Assembly: GCA_963741495.1 (NCBI GenBank)
Contig: CAVUID010000012.1
Span: 1 to 64,000 of the forward strand
Length of the DNA: 64,000 nt
Direction of reading: 5' to 3'
DNA from: Sulfurimicrobium sp963741495
GTDB lineage: Bacteria; Pseudomonadota; Gammaproteobacteria; Burkholderiales; Sulfuricellaceae
Shown: piece by piece, positions 54,981 to 62,818 of the stretch
How positions within the stretch are numbered: position 1 is the stretch's first letter
Layout of the letters: each line of letters starts with the position of its first letter
The notes under the pieces: model-generated
The model's input: only the letters and a program-made list of their open reading frames with translations
What the model was told of the DNA's origin: nothing
The model's database searches: none
Made by a program: the position numbers and the translations under genes

Positions 54981-55295
54981 TTACTTGTGCCGCATGTCAT
55001 TCTTGACCGAAGTCACGCCCTTGATGCTGCGTGCAATATCGGCTGCCTTGTTGATGTCGGCCTGGGAATTAACGAAGCCACTCAATTGAACGACCCCCTT
55101 GAAAGTTTCAACATTGATTTCAGCAGACTTCAAGGTTGGCTCATTAAATATGGCAGCCTTTACCTTGGTGGTGATGACGCTATCGTCGATGTACTCGCCA
55201 GTCCCTTCCTGTTTTGAAGTGGATGCACAACCCATCACGCCCGCCAGCATGACGGCCAGGAAAAATGCAGAAAGATATTTGCCAAGTTGTTTCAT
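54981..55295 (-). CDS. BON-domain lipoprotein, copy 1 of a duplicated pair
   Basis: 104 residues from the ATG at 55295 (GGAGA upstream). Lipobox AGVMGC, then STSKQEGTGEYIDDSVITTKVKAAIFNEPTLKSAEINVETFKGVVQLSGFVNSQADINKAADIARSIKGVTSVKNDMRHK, a single BON domain. About 85 percent identical to the protein at 58696 (mature part). The TGTACG-N4-CGCACA motif lies 126 bp upstream of its start. Confidence 0.92.
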   Translation of the reverse strand: MKQLGKYLSAFFLAVMLAGVMGCASTSKQEGTGEYIDDSVITTKVKAAIFNEPTLKSAEINVETFKGVVQLSGFVNSQADINKAADIARSIKGVTSVKNDMRHK

Positions 55296-55420
55296 GATTC
55301 AATCTCCAATAAATATATAAAACCAAACTCTCTGCGACCAAAAGGTAACGCTTTCGAGTCCCTGCTCACCGCTCAATTAATCCGGCATGAATAAGGATGC
55401 CTTTTGAACCAGGCATCGTC

Positions 55421-55436
55421 TGTACGGTGTCGCACA
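55421..55436. promoter_or_regulatory. Candidate operator TGTACG-GTGT-CGCACA (site 2)
   Basis: Same palindromic layout as site 1, between the BON-domain gene (minus) and a Crp/Fnr paralogue (plus). The following ATATG matches the bases after site 3 (ATAT) and resembles those after site 1 (TACG). Confidence 0.6.
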
Positions 55437-55700
55437 TATGACCTGAAGATTTCAGGCCCATTTTCTGCAATAAGCCATCGGCAAACACGCTTTCCACCAT
55501 TCAACAATACATACCATGCCTTATTTACTAATCTTTTTGTAACGATTAAATTTTTAATATTATTCATTCTGCATTTCCATTTTGTGTGCCTGGATGCTCA
55601 CAAACATTGGGTTTATTCGATGGATATCATCATGACCCAGGCTTCTGCTATCACCCCGGCAGTGACGAGGAAGCTGATGCGCTTGTTCATGGAGGCTCAT

Positions 55701-56528
55701 ATGGCTGCCCAGCATGATCCACGACAAAATCACCTACTCGCTGCATTGCCTGGGAACGAACTTGAGCACTTGTCTCCCCACCTCGAATTCATTCAGATGC
55801 CATTCGGAGATGTTCTGTGCGAATCCGGTGGCGGGTTGCGTTATGCGTATTTCCCGACGACTTGTACCGTGTCTCTGCTTTATGACATGGAAGATGGCCG
55901 GTCAGCTCAAATTGCCGGAATCGGCAACGAGGGCATGCTCGGCATCGCCCTCCTGATGGGCGGAGAAACCATGCCCAATCGGGCCATGGTGCAAAGTGTG
56001 GGCTCTGCCTATCGGCTGAAGTCGCAGTTACTGAAGAATGAATTCATTCGTACCAGAGGAAGCCGTTCAGGTACATTGCAAAAACTGTTGCTGCATTACG
56101 CTCAGGCGCTGATGACACAGATATCCCAGACCGCAGTCTGTAACCGGCTTCATTCGGTAGACCAGCAATTATGTCGCTGGCTGTTGCAAAGCCTCGACCG
56201 GATTTCAGCCAACGAACTGACTGTGACCCAGGAGTTGATCGCCCATGCACTGGGCGTGCGCCGCGAAGGCGTCACGGAAGCCGCAGGGAAATTGCAATTT
56301 GCCGGGTTAATTAGCTACCACCGTGGCCATATCACGGTGCTTGACCGATCCGGTCTGGAGAAAGGGGCCTGCGAGTGCTACCAAGTCGTCAAAAATGAAT
56401 TTGCTCGCCTGCTCCCCGGCACGACAGCAACGAAATCCGGGCACCCTTGCATGTTTACAAAGGCTGCGACCTCCCGGCGTGGGCAGCACAGTGGCGCATC
56501 ACGCCCTAAATCATTGAACATGGTGTAG
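55701..56528 (+). CDS. Crp/Fnr-family regulator, paralogue B
   Basis: 275 residues if started at the ATG at 55701, preceded by GGAGG at 5 bases; this aligns with paralogue A (MAAQHDPRQNHLLAALPG). Earlier in-frame ATGs at 55620 and 55632 have poorer signals. Sensor barrel: LRYAYFPTTCTVSLLYDMEDGRSAQIAGIGNEGMLGIALLMGGETMPNRAMVQS; HTH: TVTQELIAHALGVRREGVTEAAGKLQFAGLISYHRGHITVLDR. The C-terminal 30 residues (GHPCMFTKAATSRRGQHSGASRPKSLNMV) are unlike the paralogues. Divergent from a BON gene and close to a candidate operator. Confidence 0.88.
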   Translation: MAAQHDPRQNHLLAALPGNELEHLSPHLEFIQMPFGDVLCESGGGLRYAYFPTTCTVSLLYDMEDGRSAQIAGIGNEGMLGIALLMGGETMPNRAMVQSVGSAYRLKSQLLKNEFIRTRGSRSGTLQKLLLHYAQALMTQISQTAVCNRLHSVDQQLCRWLLQSLDRISANELTVTQELIAHALGVRREGVTEAAGKLQFAGLISYHRGHITVLDRSGLEKGACECYQVVKNEFARLLPGTTATKSGHPCMFTKAATSRRGQHSGASRPKSLNMV

Positions 56529-56536
56529 GGCGTTAT

Positions 56537-56555
56537 CCTCCAGCTTTTCTGGAGG
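56537..56555 (+). terminator. Hairpin after Crp/Fnr paralogue B
   Basis: CCTCCAG-CTTTT-CTGGAGG is a perfect 7-bp stem with 5-base loop, 8 bp after the stop codon. The following AAATTT is only weakly U-rich, so termination strength is uncertain. Confidence 0.5.
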
Positions 56556-56566
56556 AAATTTGCCAG

Positions 56567-56635
56567 GAAGCCGCTGATTTAACCGTCATTGCTTCGTCGC
56601 TTTGCTCCTCGCAATGACGGTTAAATCAGCGCTTC
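56567..56635. repeat. Long palindrome of the CATTGC/GCAATG repeat class
   Basis: GAAGCCGCTGATTTAACCGT continuing CATTGCTTCGTCGC, then GCTCCTCGCAATGACGG with the complement TTAAATCAGCGCTTC: arms of about 30 bp around a short loop. The CATTGCTTCGTCGC / CCTCGCAATG core resembles the core of the repeats at 27886, 31926 and 32402, but the outer arms differ. No gene lies between 56640 and 56880. Confidence 0.7.
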
Positions 56636-56920
56636 CCTAGAGATTTATCTTCACGGCATTCGCATGAATGTGAAGTCCGGCAGGACTCCTCTTCCACATC
56701 CCCCGACCATGTCGCCCCTTGAAAAATATAGCGCAATGTTCGCCAGCGTACAGAATTGGCCAGCACTTCGGCTTATGCTTGCCAAAGGAGGTGCCAGCAA
56801 GACTGGCACTAACACGGTGGTGGTCGTCCCTGTTTCTTCCAAATAAGAGTAGCCCTTGTCGCAGCGCTGCCAGCGCAGCGTTCTGACGCTTCAATGATCT
56901 CCAACATTCAGGAGAATCCA

Positions 56921-57637
56921 GTGCCATCTGCAAACCATGCACCAGTAGATAACCATCTGCTTGCCAGCCTTTCTCATAAAGATCGGCAGCATTTTGTTTC
57001 TGGCTGCGAGCAAGTAGAGCTTGTTTTTGGAGATATTCTCTGCGAGCCTGGGGAGACTATTCGCCACGTTTACTTTCCCACCGACAGTTTCATTTCATTG
57101 CTGACACCGATCGACGGTCACAGCAGTCTGGAGGTAGCCTTGGTCGGCAGTGAGGGCATGTACGGGATTCCCCTCATCCTTGGGGTGAATATTTCACCGT
57201 TGCAGGCCGTGGTGCAGGGCTCAGGCCCCGCATGGCGCATGGATGTGGAATGGTTCCTCCATGAACTCAAACACACTGTAGCCCTGCAACAGGAACTGAA
57301 CCGATACATCTATGTATTGATGAGCCAACTCGCGCAAACAGCCGCTTGCACCCGTTTCCATGTGGTAGAAGAGCGCCTCGCCCGCTGGCTCCTGATGACT
57401 CGGGATCGGGCACATTCTGAGGAATTCCACATCACGCACGAATTTCTTGCCCAGATGCTGGGTGTGCGTCGTGTTGGCGTCACCAAAGCCGCAGGTTCAC
57501 TGCAACATAAGAAACTAATCAGCTATAGTCGGGGAGACATCAGGATTCGTGATATTAAGGGCCTGGAAGCCGCATCCTGCAACTGTTACCGGAGCGACAA
57601 GGAAACATATGAACGCATCCTGCATCGCCAGGGATAG
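56921..57637 (+). CDS. Crp/Fnr-family regulator, paralogue C
   Basis: 238 residues from the GTG at 56921, which has AGGAG at 6-7 bases; an ATG at 56894 lacks a clear site. N-terminus NHLLASLSHKDRQHFVSGCEQVELVFGDILCEPGETIRHVYFPTDSFISLLTPIDGHSSLEVALVGSEGMYGIPLILG; HTH ITHEFLAQMLGVRRVGVTKAAGSLQHKKLISYSRGDIRIRD. Same subfamily as A and B but more diverged. Three such regulators within 20 kb is unusual. Confidence 0.88.
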   Translation: MPSANHAPVDNHLLASLSHKDRQHFVSGCEQVELVFGDILCEPGETIRHVYFPTDSFISLLTPIDGHSSLEVALVGSEGMYGIPLILGVNISPLQAVVQGSGPAWRMDVEWFLHELKHTVALQQELNRYIYVLMSQLAQTAACTRFHVVEERLARWLLMTRDRAHSEEFHITHEFLAQMLGVRRVGVTKAAGSLQHKKLISYSRGDIRIRDIKGLEAASCNCYRSDKETYERILHRQG

Positions 57638-57743
57638 TTAAGGGCCATTCCAGACTCGCCTGACCACCTCGCTCCTGCGAGCATGGCCAGCGATTCAAGT
57701 AGCCCTTGCTCCCATGCAGGGAGACGTGAGCAATGCAAAGAGA

Positions 57744-58076
57744 CTAGCGGCGGCCAATGAGCAAGCCAATCACCACGCCGACACTTGTGCCGAGGCCGAT
57801 AGCTTTCCATGGATTTTCGTGAACGTAAACATCGGTAGCCCTGGCTGCCGCTTTGGTCCTGACCAGCAGTTGCGTCTGCGTCTCCGCCATTCTGGCCTTC
57901 ACAACTTTAAGGGATTCTTCCATTTTGGTACGTACTTCGACCAGTTTTTCCCCACCTTGATTAGCAGTCGCCTTCACCAGCGCTTCCGCATCTGCAACGA
58001 CCACCTTGAAATCGGCAATCAGTTCTTCAGATAATTGATCAATGCTTTTTTCCGCTACGACTTCCATCTTGTTCAT
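57744..58076 (-). CDS. DUF883 (ElaB/YqjD) ribosome-associated membrane protein
   Basis: 110 residues from the ATG at 58076 (AGGAG upstream). A long amphipathic helix (IADFKVVVADAEALVKATANQGGEKLVEVRTKMEESLKVVKARMAETQTQLLVRTKAAARATDVYVHENPWKAIGLG) is followed by one C-terminal transmembrane segment (TSVGVVIGLLIGRR). The VHENPWKAIG motif is diagnostic. E. coli relatives tether ribosomes to the membrane in stationary phase. Confidence 0.92.
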   Translation of the reverse strand: MNKMEVVAEKSIDQLSEELIADFKVVVADAEALVKATANQGGEKLVEVRTKMEESLKVVKARMAETQTQLLVRTKAAARATDVYVHENPWKAIGLGTSVGVVIGLLIGRR

Positions 58077-58184
58077 GTTGTGCTCCTGTTTTGTTGCTTT
58101 GCGATATTGCGTCTCAAAAAAGTCAACGCCGTGAATTCGTCACGGCTGACCAAAACCTGATTACGCCAATCTGGAAAAAGGATG

Positions 58185-58397
58185 TTATTTACGAACGAAA
58201 AGCAGGGCCATACCCGCTACGATCGCCCCTACCCCGGCCCATATCGGCACGTTTACGGTTTCCTTCTCCTGGACCGACAACTCGATCGGTCCTATTTTGG
58301 CCTGATGCGTATCCTTGGTGTAAGTGAACCCGCCATACAGCAAGCCCAGACTACCAGCCACGATCAGCGCAATTGCCAACATCTTGATTGCATTCAT
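58185..58397 (-). CDS. DUF3185 small membrane protein
   Basis: 70 residues from the ATG at 58397. Two transmembrane helices, MLAIALIVAGSLGLLYGGF and VPIWAGVGAIVAGMALLFV, bracket a polar loop YTKDTHQAKIGPIELSVQEKETVN, the typical DUF3185 pattern. Function unknown; commonly grouped with BON and DUF883 genes. Confidence 0.88.
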   Translation of the reverse strand: MNAIKMLAIALIVAGSLGLLYGGFTYTKDTHQAKIGPIELSVQEKETVNVPIWAGVGAIVAGMALLFVRK

Positions 58398-58517
58398 CTT
58401 ATCAACTCCCATTAATTATGTTTGTCTTGACATCCGAAAAGCGGGGTAAAACCGAAACCGAGAACAAACGGTTCGCATACCCGGCATCCGCCGCCGCATT
58501 GAAAAACGCCAAGGCCG

Positions 58518-58664
58518 TTACAGGCGTCGACCTTGAATGACACGCACCAATATCACCACGATCGCAATGACCAGGAGAATGTGAATAAAACCGCCCATGG
58601 TGTATGAAGAAACCAGACCAAGCAGCCAGAGAATTATTAAAATAATCGCAATAGTTCCAAGCAT
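58518..58664 (-). CDS. Lmo0937-type small membrane protein
   Basis: 48 residues, MLGTIAIILIILWLLGLVSS then YTMGGFIHILLVIAIVVILVRVIQGRRL. Two hydrophobic helices with central YTMGGxIHxLLVIA, the widely conserved lmo0937 family signature. ATG at 58664 with AGGAG (58673 region) upstream. Lies 32 bp after the second BON gene. Confidence 0.87.
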   Translation of the reverse strand: MLGTIAIILIILWLLGLVSSYTMGGFIHILLVIAIVVILVRVIQGRRL

Positions 58665-58695
58665 TTTTGCTACTCCTAAATGTTCTGCAAACTGA

Positions 58696-59013
58696 CTATC
58701 GACCCTTGACGCGCATGTCATTCTTGACCGAGGTCACGCCCTTGACGCTGCGTGCAACTTCGACAGCCTTGTTTATATCGGCGGCTGAATTGACGAAGCC
58801 GCTCAACTGAACCGACCCCTTGAAGGTTTCGACATTTATTTCTGCGGATTTCAAAGTGGGTTCCTGAAATACCGCTGCCTTTACCTTGGTCGTGATAACG
58901 CTGTCATCAATGTATTCCCCTGTGCCCTCCTGCTTGGACGTTGAGGCGCAACCCAGCAGAGTCGCAAACAAGATGACCAGAATGATGCTGGATATGTATT
59001 TAAGTTGTTTCAT
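58696..59013 (-). CDS. BON-domain lipoprotein, copy 2 of a duplicated pair
   Basis: 105 residues from the ATG at 59013 (AAGGAG upstream). Lipobox ATLLGC, then STSKQEGTGEYIDDSVITTKVKAAVFQEPTLKSAEINVETFKGSVQLSGFVNSAADINKAVEVARSVKGVTSVKNDMRVKGR. Nearly the same mature sequence as 54981-55295 but a diverged signal peptide, so duplication is not very recent. The TGTACG-N4-CGCACA motif is about 154 bp upstream, as for copy 1, so the control region was probably duplicated too. Confidence 0.92.
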   Translation of the reverse strand: MKQLKYISSIILVILFATLLGCASTSKQEGTGEYIDDSVITTKVKAAVFQEPTLKSAEINVETFKGSVQLSGFVNSAADINKAVEVARSVKGVTSVKNDMRVKGR

Positions 59014-59166
59014 GGTGGGGCTCTCCTTGGCAAATTCAAAAGGACTTGGATCAAATCCTGATCGTTAAACCTAGACCACCCGGGCGTTACAGGCGACCTT
59101 GTATCAGATCCCGCAAGCGCTTGTTGATCATTAGTAGAGATGCTCCTCTAATTTTCAAAAATGCTC

Positions 59167-59182
59167 TGTACGCTATCGCACA
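59167..59182. promoter_or_regulatory. Candidate operator TGTACG-CTAT-CGCACA (site 3)
   Basis: Third copy of the palindrome, upstream of BON copy 2. Flanking CT before and ATAT after agree with site 2. Confidence 0.6.
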
Positions 59183-59280
59183 TATCGAGTGAATGGCCAT
59201 TGGAAGGAATGGTTATTGAGGCGGAGACGACTGGTGAGTTAATCAGCAACTTTTCAGCTGATATTTTTCAGCAAGAAGTT

Positions 59281-59383
59281 CAGGTAGTTTCTGAAATGAA
59301 TCTGGGCTCCCCGCTAGAGGTGCCCAGATTCATCATGGATTGGCGCGCCCGACAGGAGTCGAACCTGTGACCCTTGGCTTCGG
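59281..59383. repeat. Left 103-bp direct repeat with 3' half of tRNA-Arg (attL-like)
   Basis: Identical apart from a few bases to 63375-63477 and in the same orientation. Contains a terminator-like hairpin (GGGCTCC ... GGTGCCC) and then, on the minus strand, the anticodon 3' stem, variable region, T arm and acceptor 3' strand with CCA of tRNA-Arg(CCG). The 5' half of the tRNA is missing, so it is a fragment, as expected where an element integrated into the tRNA 3' end. Confidence 0.85.
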
Positions 59384-59406
59384 GAACCATCTGCCACATT
59401 TTGCTA

Positions 59407-59660
59407 CAACTGCTAAAGCAAAGTCGAATCCACTTGTTGCATTGCCTTTGCAGCGAGACACAGGTTTTCAGCCTGCAACGAAACAAAGGCACTGATGCGA
59501 AGAACCAGGCCTTGCTCCTCTCGTCAACATACCCCCCATCAGCCACCTGCTCAGGTGCCGCCTTATGGGCTGCGTCTGCCATGCGGGCCATTTCCAGCGC
59601 GAGGAAAGAACGCTGAAGCCCTATTCGTTTAGCAAGCTGGCATTCATTGAGGACATGGTT
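59407..59660 (-). pseudogene. hipA 3' fragment 1
   Basis: On the minus strand it encodes AKRIGLQRSFLALEMARMADAAHKAAPEQVADGGYVDERSKAWFFASVPLF and the following tail, closely matching the C-terminal end of the HipA at 61489 (AKRIGLQRSFLAREMTRMADAALKAAPEQVAEGDYVDEE). DNA similarity to 61483-61700 starts at ACTGCTAAAGCAAAG and stops abruptly near 59640. No kinase core, hence non-functional. Confidence 0.75.
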
Positions 59661-59680
59661 TTTGCCGTGCTTGTACAAGC

Positions 59681-59989
59681 TCAATGATAGTCATCTTCGC
59701 GCTGATGCCTGACCGCCAGAATTGTGATGGTTTCTTCCGGCTCGATTTCGTATAACGCCACATAACCACTCGCGCCAAACGGGATGACCACCTCACGCAG
59801 AAAGGGATTGTCCGGCATTGCCTTGCGAAAGCTGAATGGCGTCAATGCCAGGCTGTGGAGCCCATTCCTGATGGCTTCCAGTGTTCGTTCGGCCAAGCTC
59901 CAATCTGCTTCATCCCGCGCCAGAATGAATTCGTAAAGCCGAACTAGGTCGTTTTCCGCTTCTTCCGTAAAGCGGATGCGGTAGCTCAC
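59681..59989 (-). CDS. RelE/ParE-type toxin
   Basis: 102 residues, GTG start at 59989 overlapping the antitoxin stop (GTGA). MSYRIRFTEEAENDLVRLYEFILARDEADWSLAERTLEAIRNGLHSLALTPFSFRKAMPDNPFLREVVIPFGASGYVALYEIEPEETITILAVRHQREDDYH has the RelE/ParE fold pattern: basic first strand, two helices, LREVVIPFG.SGYVALYEI and the final AVRHQRE-D-Y. By its alignment pattern closer to ParE (gyrase poison) than RelE (ribosome-dependent RNase). Antitoxin is encoded first, in the parDE order. Confidence 0.85.
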   Translation of the reverse strand: MSYRIRFTEEAENDLVRLYEFILARDEADWSLAERTLEAIRNGLHSLALTPFSFRKAMPDNPFLREVVIPFGASGYVALYEIEPEETITILAVRHQREDDYH

Positions 59990-60252
59990 TTGCCAGCCTT
60001 GGCTGCGGCCAGCATGTTTTCCAGCCGCTCAAGTACGGTATCCGCACTCACGTAGCCTCCCGTTTCGCGTGCGTGATCGCGAGACGCCAGACCGCGCGCG
60101 ATGAACTCGCCTTGCAACTGTCGGCGGGTGATATTCTCGCGGATCGACGCCTCGATGAAGCTCGACAGGCTCTCTCCTTCTTGTAAAACCTGTTCAGCCG
60201 CTTGCCGGAATTCAGGGGTGACGCGTAGCGAAGGGAAATTGGTAGTTTTCAT
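59986..60252 (-). CDS. ParD-like/RHH-type antitoxin
   Basis: 88 residues from the ATG at 60252 (GGAGC upstream). MKTTNFPSLRVTPEFRQAAEQVLQEGESLSSFIEASIRENITRRQLQGEFIARGLASRDHARETGGYVSADTVLERLENMLAAAKAGK: an N-terminal ribbon-helix-helix-like segment (PSLRVTPEFRQAAEQVL.EGESLSSFIEASI) and a C-terminal toxin-binding helix region. Pairs with the toxin by overlapping stop/start. Confidence 0.83.
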   Translation of the reverse strand: MKTTNFPSLRVTPEFRQAAEQVLQEGESLSSFIEASIRENITRRQLQGEFIARGLASRDHARETGGYVSADTVLERLENMLAAAKAGK

Positions 60253-60329
60253 TCTGGCTCCTCGTGCATTGCAAATGCGATACAATTCTGCCAGATACTT
60301 GATGGCACGGCAAGCAAACAGCCATACCA

Positions 60330-60602
60330 GGCCTTTCTCCTCGTCAACATAATCCCCCTCAGCCACCTTGCCTTAAGGGTTGCATCTGCCATGCGGGTCA
60401 TTTCCCGCGCGAGGAAAGAGCGCTGAAGCCCTATTCGTTTAGCAAAATCCGCCCATGCAAATGGGGTTATATCTTCAAGTCTGAATTCGTCCCCGTAACC
60501 CATCGCAAGTTCGTGGTCCAGTTCCGGATATTGCACAGCGCTGACCAAATCGTAAAATGGCGCGATTTCCAACCCGCTGGGCCCGCAAAAGAAGGACATT
60601 GA
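60330..60602 (-). pseudogene. hipA 3' fragment 2
   Basis: Minus strand reads FFCGPSGLEIAPFYDLVSAVQYPELDHELAMGYGDEFRLEDITPFAWADFAKRIGLQRSFLAREMTRMADATLKA, about 95 percent identical to the corresponding part of HipA at 61589-61862. The match ends abruptly at GAAGGACA on one side and in CCTCGTCAACA on the other. A 10-bp deletion changes the frame near its end. It separates the ParDE-like module from the BrnT-like module. Confidence 0.78.
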
Positions 60603-60661
60603 TAAAAGTGATGTGAGCCTAACCAAACTACAAGTTGGGCACTTGCACGCAATCCAACCCT

Positions 60662-61000
60662 TTAGTGGCCTGACGTGGTGCGGCGCTTTGACGCTGGGCG
60701 AACCGTCTGTTCAGTAGCAGGCGAGGGTCGTTCTGTCAAACGGCCCGTAACGTATTTATGAAGTACGCTTGCAATGAGCGTCTGGTACGGGATACCTTCT
60801 TCGAGCGCCCTGGTCTGGATATCGCTCAAATCGCCAGAGGACAGGCGTATGTTAACCCTACGATCCTTGATGGCGGTGGCACGCGCCGCCGCCTTGAGTT
60901 TCACAAGCTCGGCTTTGGTAGCAACGGACTTGAGTTGCCCTTTCTCATATGTACTGAGAATTTCGCGTTCGTAGTCATCAATTTTCGGCATCAGTTTCAC
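60662..61000 (-). CDS. CopG/RHH antitoxin (BrnA-like, COG5304)
   Basis: 112 residues. MKLMPKIDDYEREILSTYEKGQLKSVATKAELVKLKAAARATAIKDRRVNIRLSSGDLSDIQTRALEEGIPYQTLIASVLHKYVTGRL followed by a basic tail. The segment DRRVNIRLSSGDLSDIQTRALEEGIPYQTLIASVLHKY is the ribbon-helix-helix DNA-binding domain typical of BrnA-type antitoxins. Overlaps the upstream toxin gene by 23 bp, toxin first, the order used by BrnT-BrnA. Confidence 0.85.
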   Translation of the reverse strand: MKLMPKIDDYEREILSTYEKGQLKSVATKAELVKLKAAARATAIKDRRVNIRLSSGDLSDIQTRALEEGIPYQTLIASVLHKYVTGRLTERPSPATEQTVRPASKRRTTSGH

Positions 61001-61271
61001 CTTGATTCAGATAATCTCTCGTTGCCTTACGGCTCGGGATAACTGTCTTGAGGAAGAAATAGTCCTCCTCTTCGACAAACGGCACCAAGTAGACGTAATT
61101 GTCACACGCCACGACAAGAACACGCTGCTTAGGGTATCTCAACTGGTTTGGGTGAGCCAAGATGTCCAGCAGGCCTTCGGATTCCACTGCGACAACGATG
61201 CTCTCGAATGAAATGCCACGCTCTGATCTGAGCGTCTCGTTCTTCTCCGCACTCCAGCGAAATGGTTTCAT
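60978..61271 (-). CDS. BrnT-like toxin
   Basis: 97 residues from the ATG at 61271. MKPFRWSAEKNETLRSERGISFESIVVAVESEGLLDILAHPNQLRYPKQRVLVVACDNYVYLVPFVEEEDYFFLKTVIPSRKATRDYLNQGE. The opening F-x-W-x-x-x-K-N-x-x-L-x-x-x-x-x-I-S-F-E and closing F-x-K-T-V-I-P-S-R-K-A-T pattern fits the BrnT/DUF4258 RelE-like RNase group. Activity is inferred from family and pairing. Confidence 0.8.
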   Translation of the reverse strand: MKPFRWSAEKNETLRSERGISFESIVVAVESEGLLDILAHPNQLRYPKQRVLVVACDNYVYLVPFVEEEDYFFLKTVIPSRKATRDYLNQGETDAEN

Positions 61272-61488
61272 GAAAACAGGCTACTCCAACGTGTGCCTTT
61301 TGTCACCATATCGGAAAAATGCAGTGCCTATGAAGCGCGGAAGGTTTTCGCTTACTCGATACACAATTTAGCCTCACTCCCACTATGAAATGAACTGTAA
61401 GGAGAAAAAAACGAAAGCAGCTCACATCAACTATTCGGTCATGGTTGGTCTGCGTGATTCTGGACGACTGGACCAACACGTGTGACTG

Positions 61489-62818
61489 CTAAAGCAAAGT
61501 CGAATCCACTTGTTGCATTGACTTTGCAGCGAGGCGCAGGTTTTCAGCCTGCAACGCAACAAAGGCACTGATGCGAAGAACCAGGTCTTGCTCCTCGTCA
61601 ACATAATCCCCCTCAGCCACCTGCTCTGGCGCTGCCTTAAGGGCTGCATCTGCCATGCGGGTCATTTCCCGCGCGAGGAAAGAACGCTGAAGCCCTATTC
61701 GTTTGGCAAAATCCGCCCATGCAAATGGGGTTATATCCTCAAGTCTGAATTCGTCCCCATAACCCATCGCAAGTTCGTGGTCCAGTTCCGGATATTGCAC
61801 AACGCTGACCAAATCGTAAAATGGCGCGATTTCCATCCCGCTGGGCCCGCAAAAGAAGGACACGTTCTTGCCGTGGGCGTCCGCATTGCCGATCAGATAC
61901 TGAAATATAGCCCAACGCACTAGTGCCTGGCGTGTCAGTGCTTTTTGTGTCGTGTAGTCGACAATCTTCGAAAACAGGGATTCAAAACTCACCCCATCCC
62001 GAACATGGCGGACATCCTTGCCTGATCCGAAGATTCGCTCATATTTATAGGAGACCGGCAGGTCGAGTGCCTGGCAAGCATCGACAAGATGAATCCGCTT
62101 CATGGTGTCATTGGTGATTTCGCGGTCGAAGCGACGGACAACAAGTACCGCGTGCGGCACGCGGACGATGCTGACTTCAGCGGTCTTCAGCCCTAATCGC
62201 GAGGCAAGGCGCATGCAAAAGTGCTCATTGGCAACGAGCCCATGGAGTCGGGTATCAAATGGTTCCGGCTTCAATATGTGAGTAGACGCCAGCGCACCTT
62301 CCACCAGAAAAAAATCGGTTGTCATGCACGTAAACAGCCAATTTGTCCTGGTAGCCAGCAATCGACATGCGCACACGCCCATCCCACACGGCGAATGGCA
62401 CCTGTGCACGCGCCTCGATACGCTGCCGCAATTCGTCCGGTTGAATTTCTCGTAAACGGGTCGAGCGCGATTCTGGGCGCACGCCTTCCGGTAAAAAAGA
62501 TAGCGCCCCCGATGTCTCAGCCCCAAGTTGGCGCACAAGGCCAAAAATATTGTTCTTCGAGACCTGGTGTGTCGTCGAAACAATTTCCAGCGCTTTGCCC
62601 TCTGGCAAAAGATTCTCAAGAAAACGGCGCACAGTGCCAGAGGATGGCTCTGGGCCTATCAGTGGGATAGGCGGCGACAGTGGATAAGCATCTTTGGCCG
62701 CACACCACTGTGGATCATAAGCAAACGAAAAACTTTCTTCGCGTGCGTCGTAGCCAATAATGCCGACACTGCGGTTGGCATCATACACATACAAGTTGTG
62801 GCGGCTCGAAGCGGTCAT
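61489..62818 (-). CDS. hipA: HipA serine/threonine kinase toxin, one frameshift in a T run
   Basis: About 442 residues; ATG at 62818 overlaps the hipB stop (ATGA). N-terminal domain MTASSRHNLYVYDANRSVGIIGYDAREESFSFAYD, GTVRRFLENLLPEG, QVSKNNIFGLVRQLGAETSGALSFLPEG; kinase core with AGYQDKLAVYV, catalytic IGNADAHGKN and metal loop APFYDLVSVVQYP. A run of seven T near 62312 shifts the frame between DNRFF and LVEGALASTHILKPEP; six T restores it. Family members phosphorylate glutamyl-tRNA synthetase and cause growth arrest and persistence. The C-terminal part is duplicated twice downstream. Confidence 0.9.

Noticed and set aside
55404..55700. N-terminal extension of Crp/Fnr paralogue B to 55404
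   Set aside because: The extension passes through the candidate operator and a hydrophobic low-complexity stretch absent from the paralogues; GGAGG before 55701 and alignment to paralogue A support the shorter form.
56637..56942. 101-codon minus-strand frame between two Crp/Fnr genes
   Set aside because: No ribosome-binding site, no recognisable motif, and it runs into the coding start of paralogue C on the other strand; treated as intergenic.
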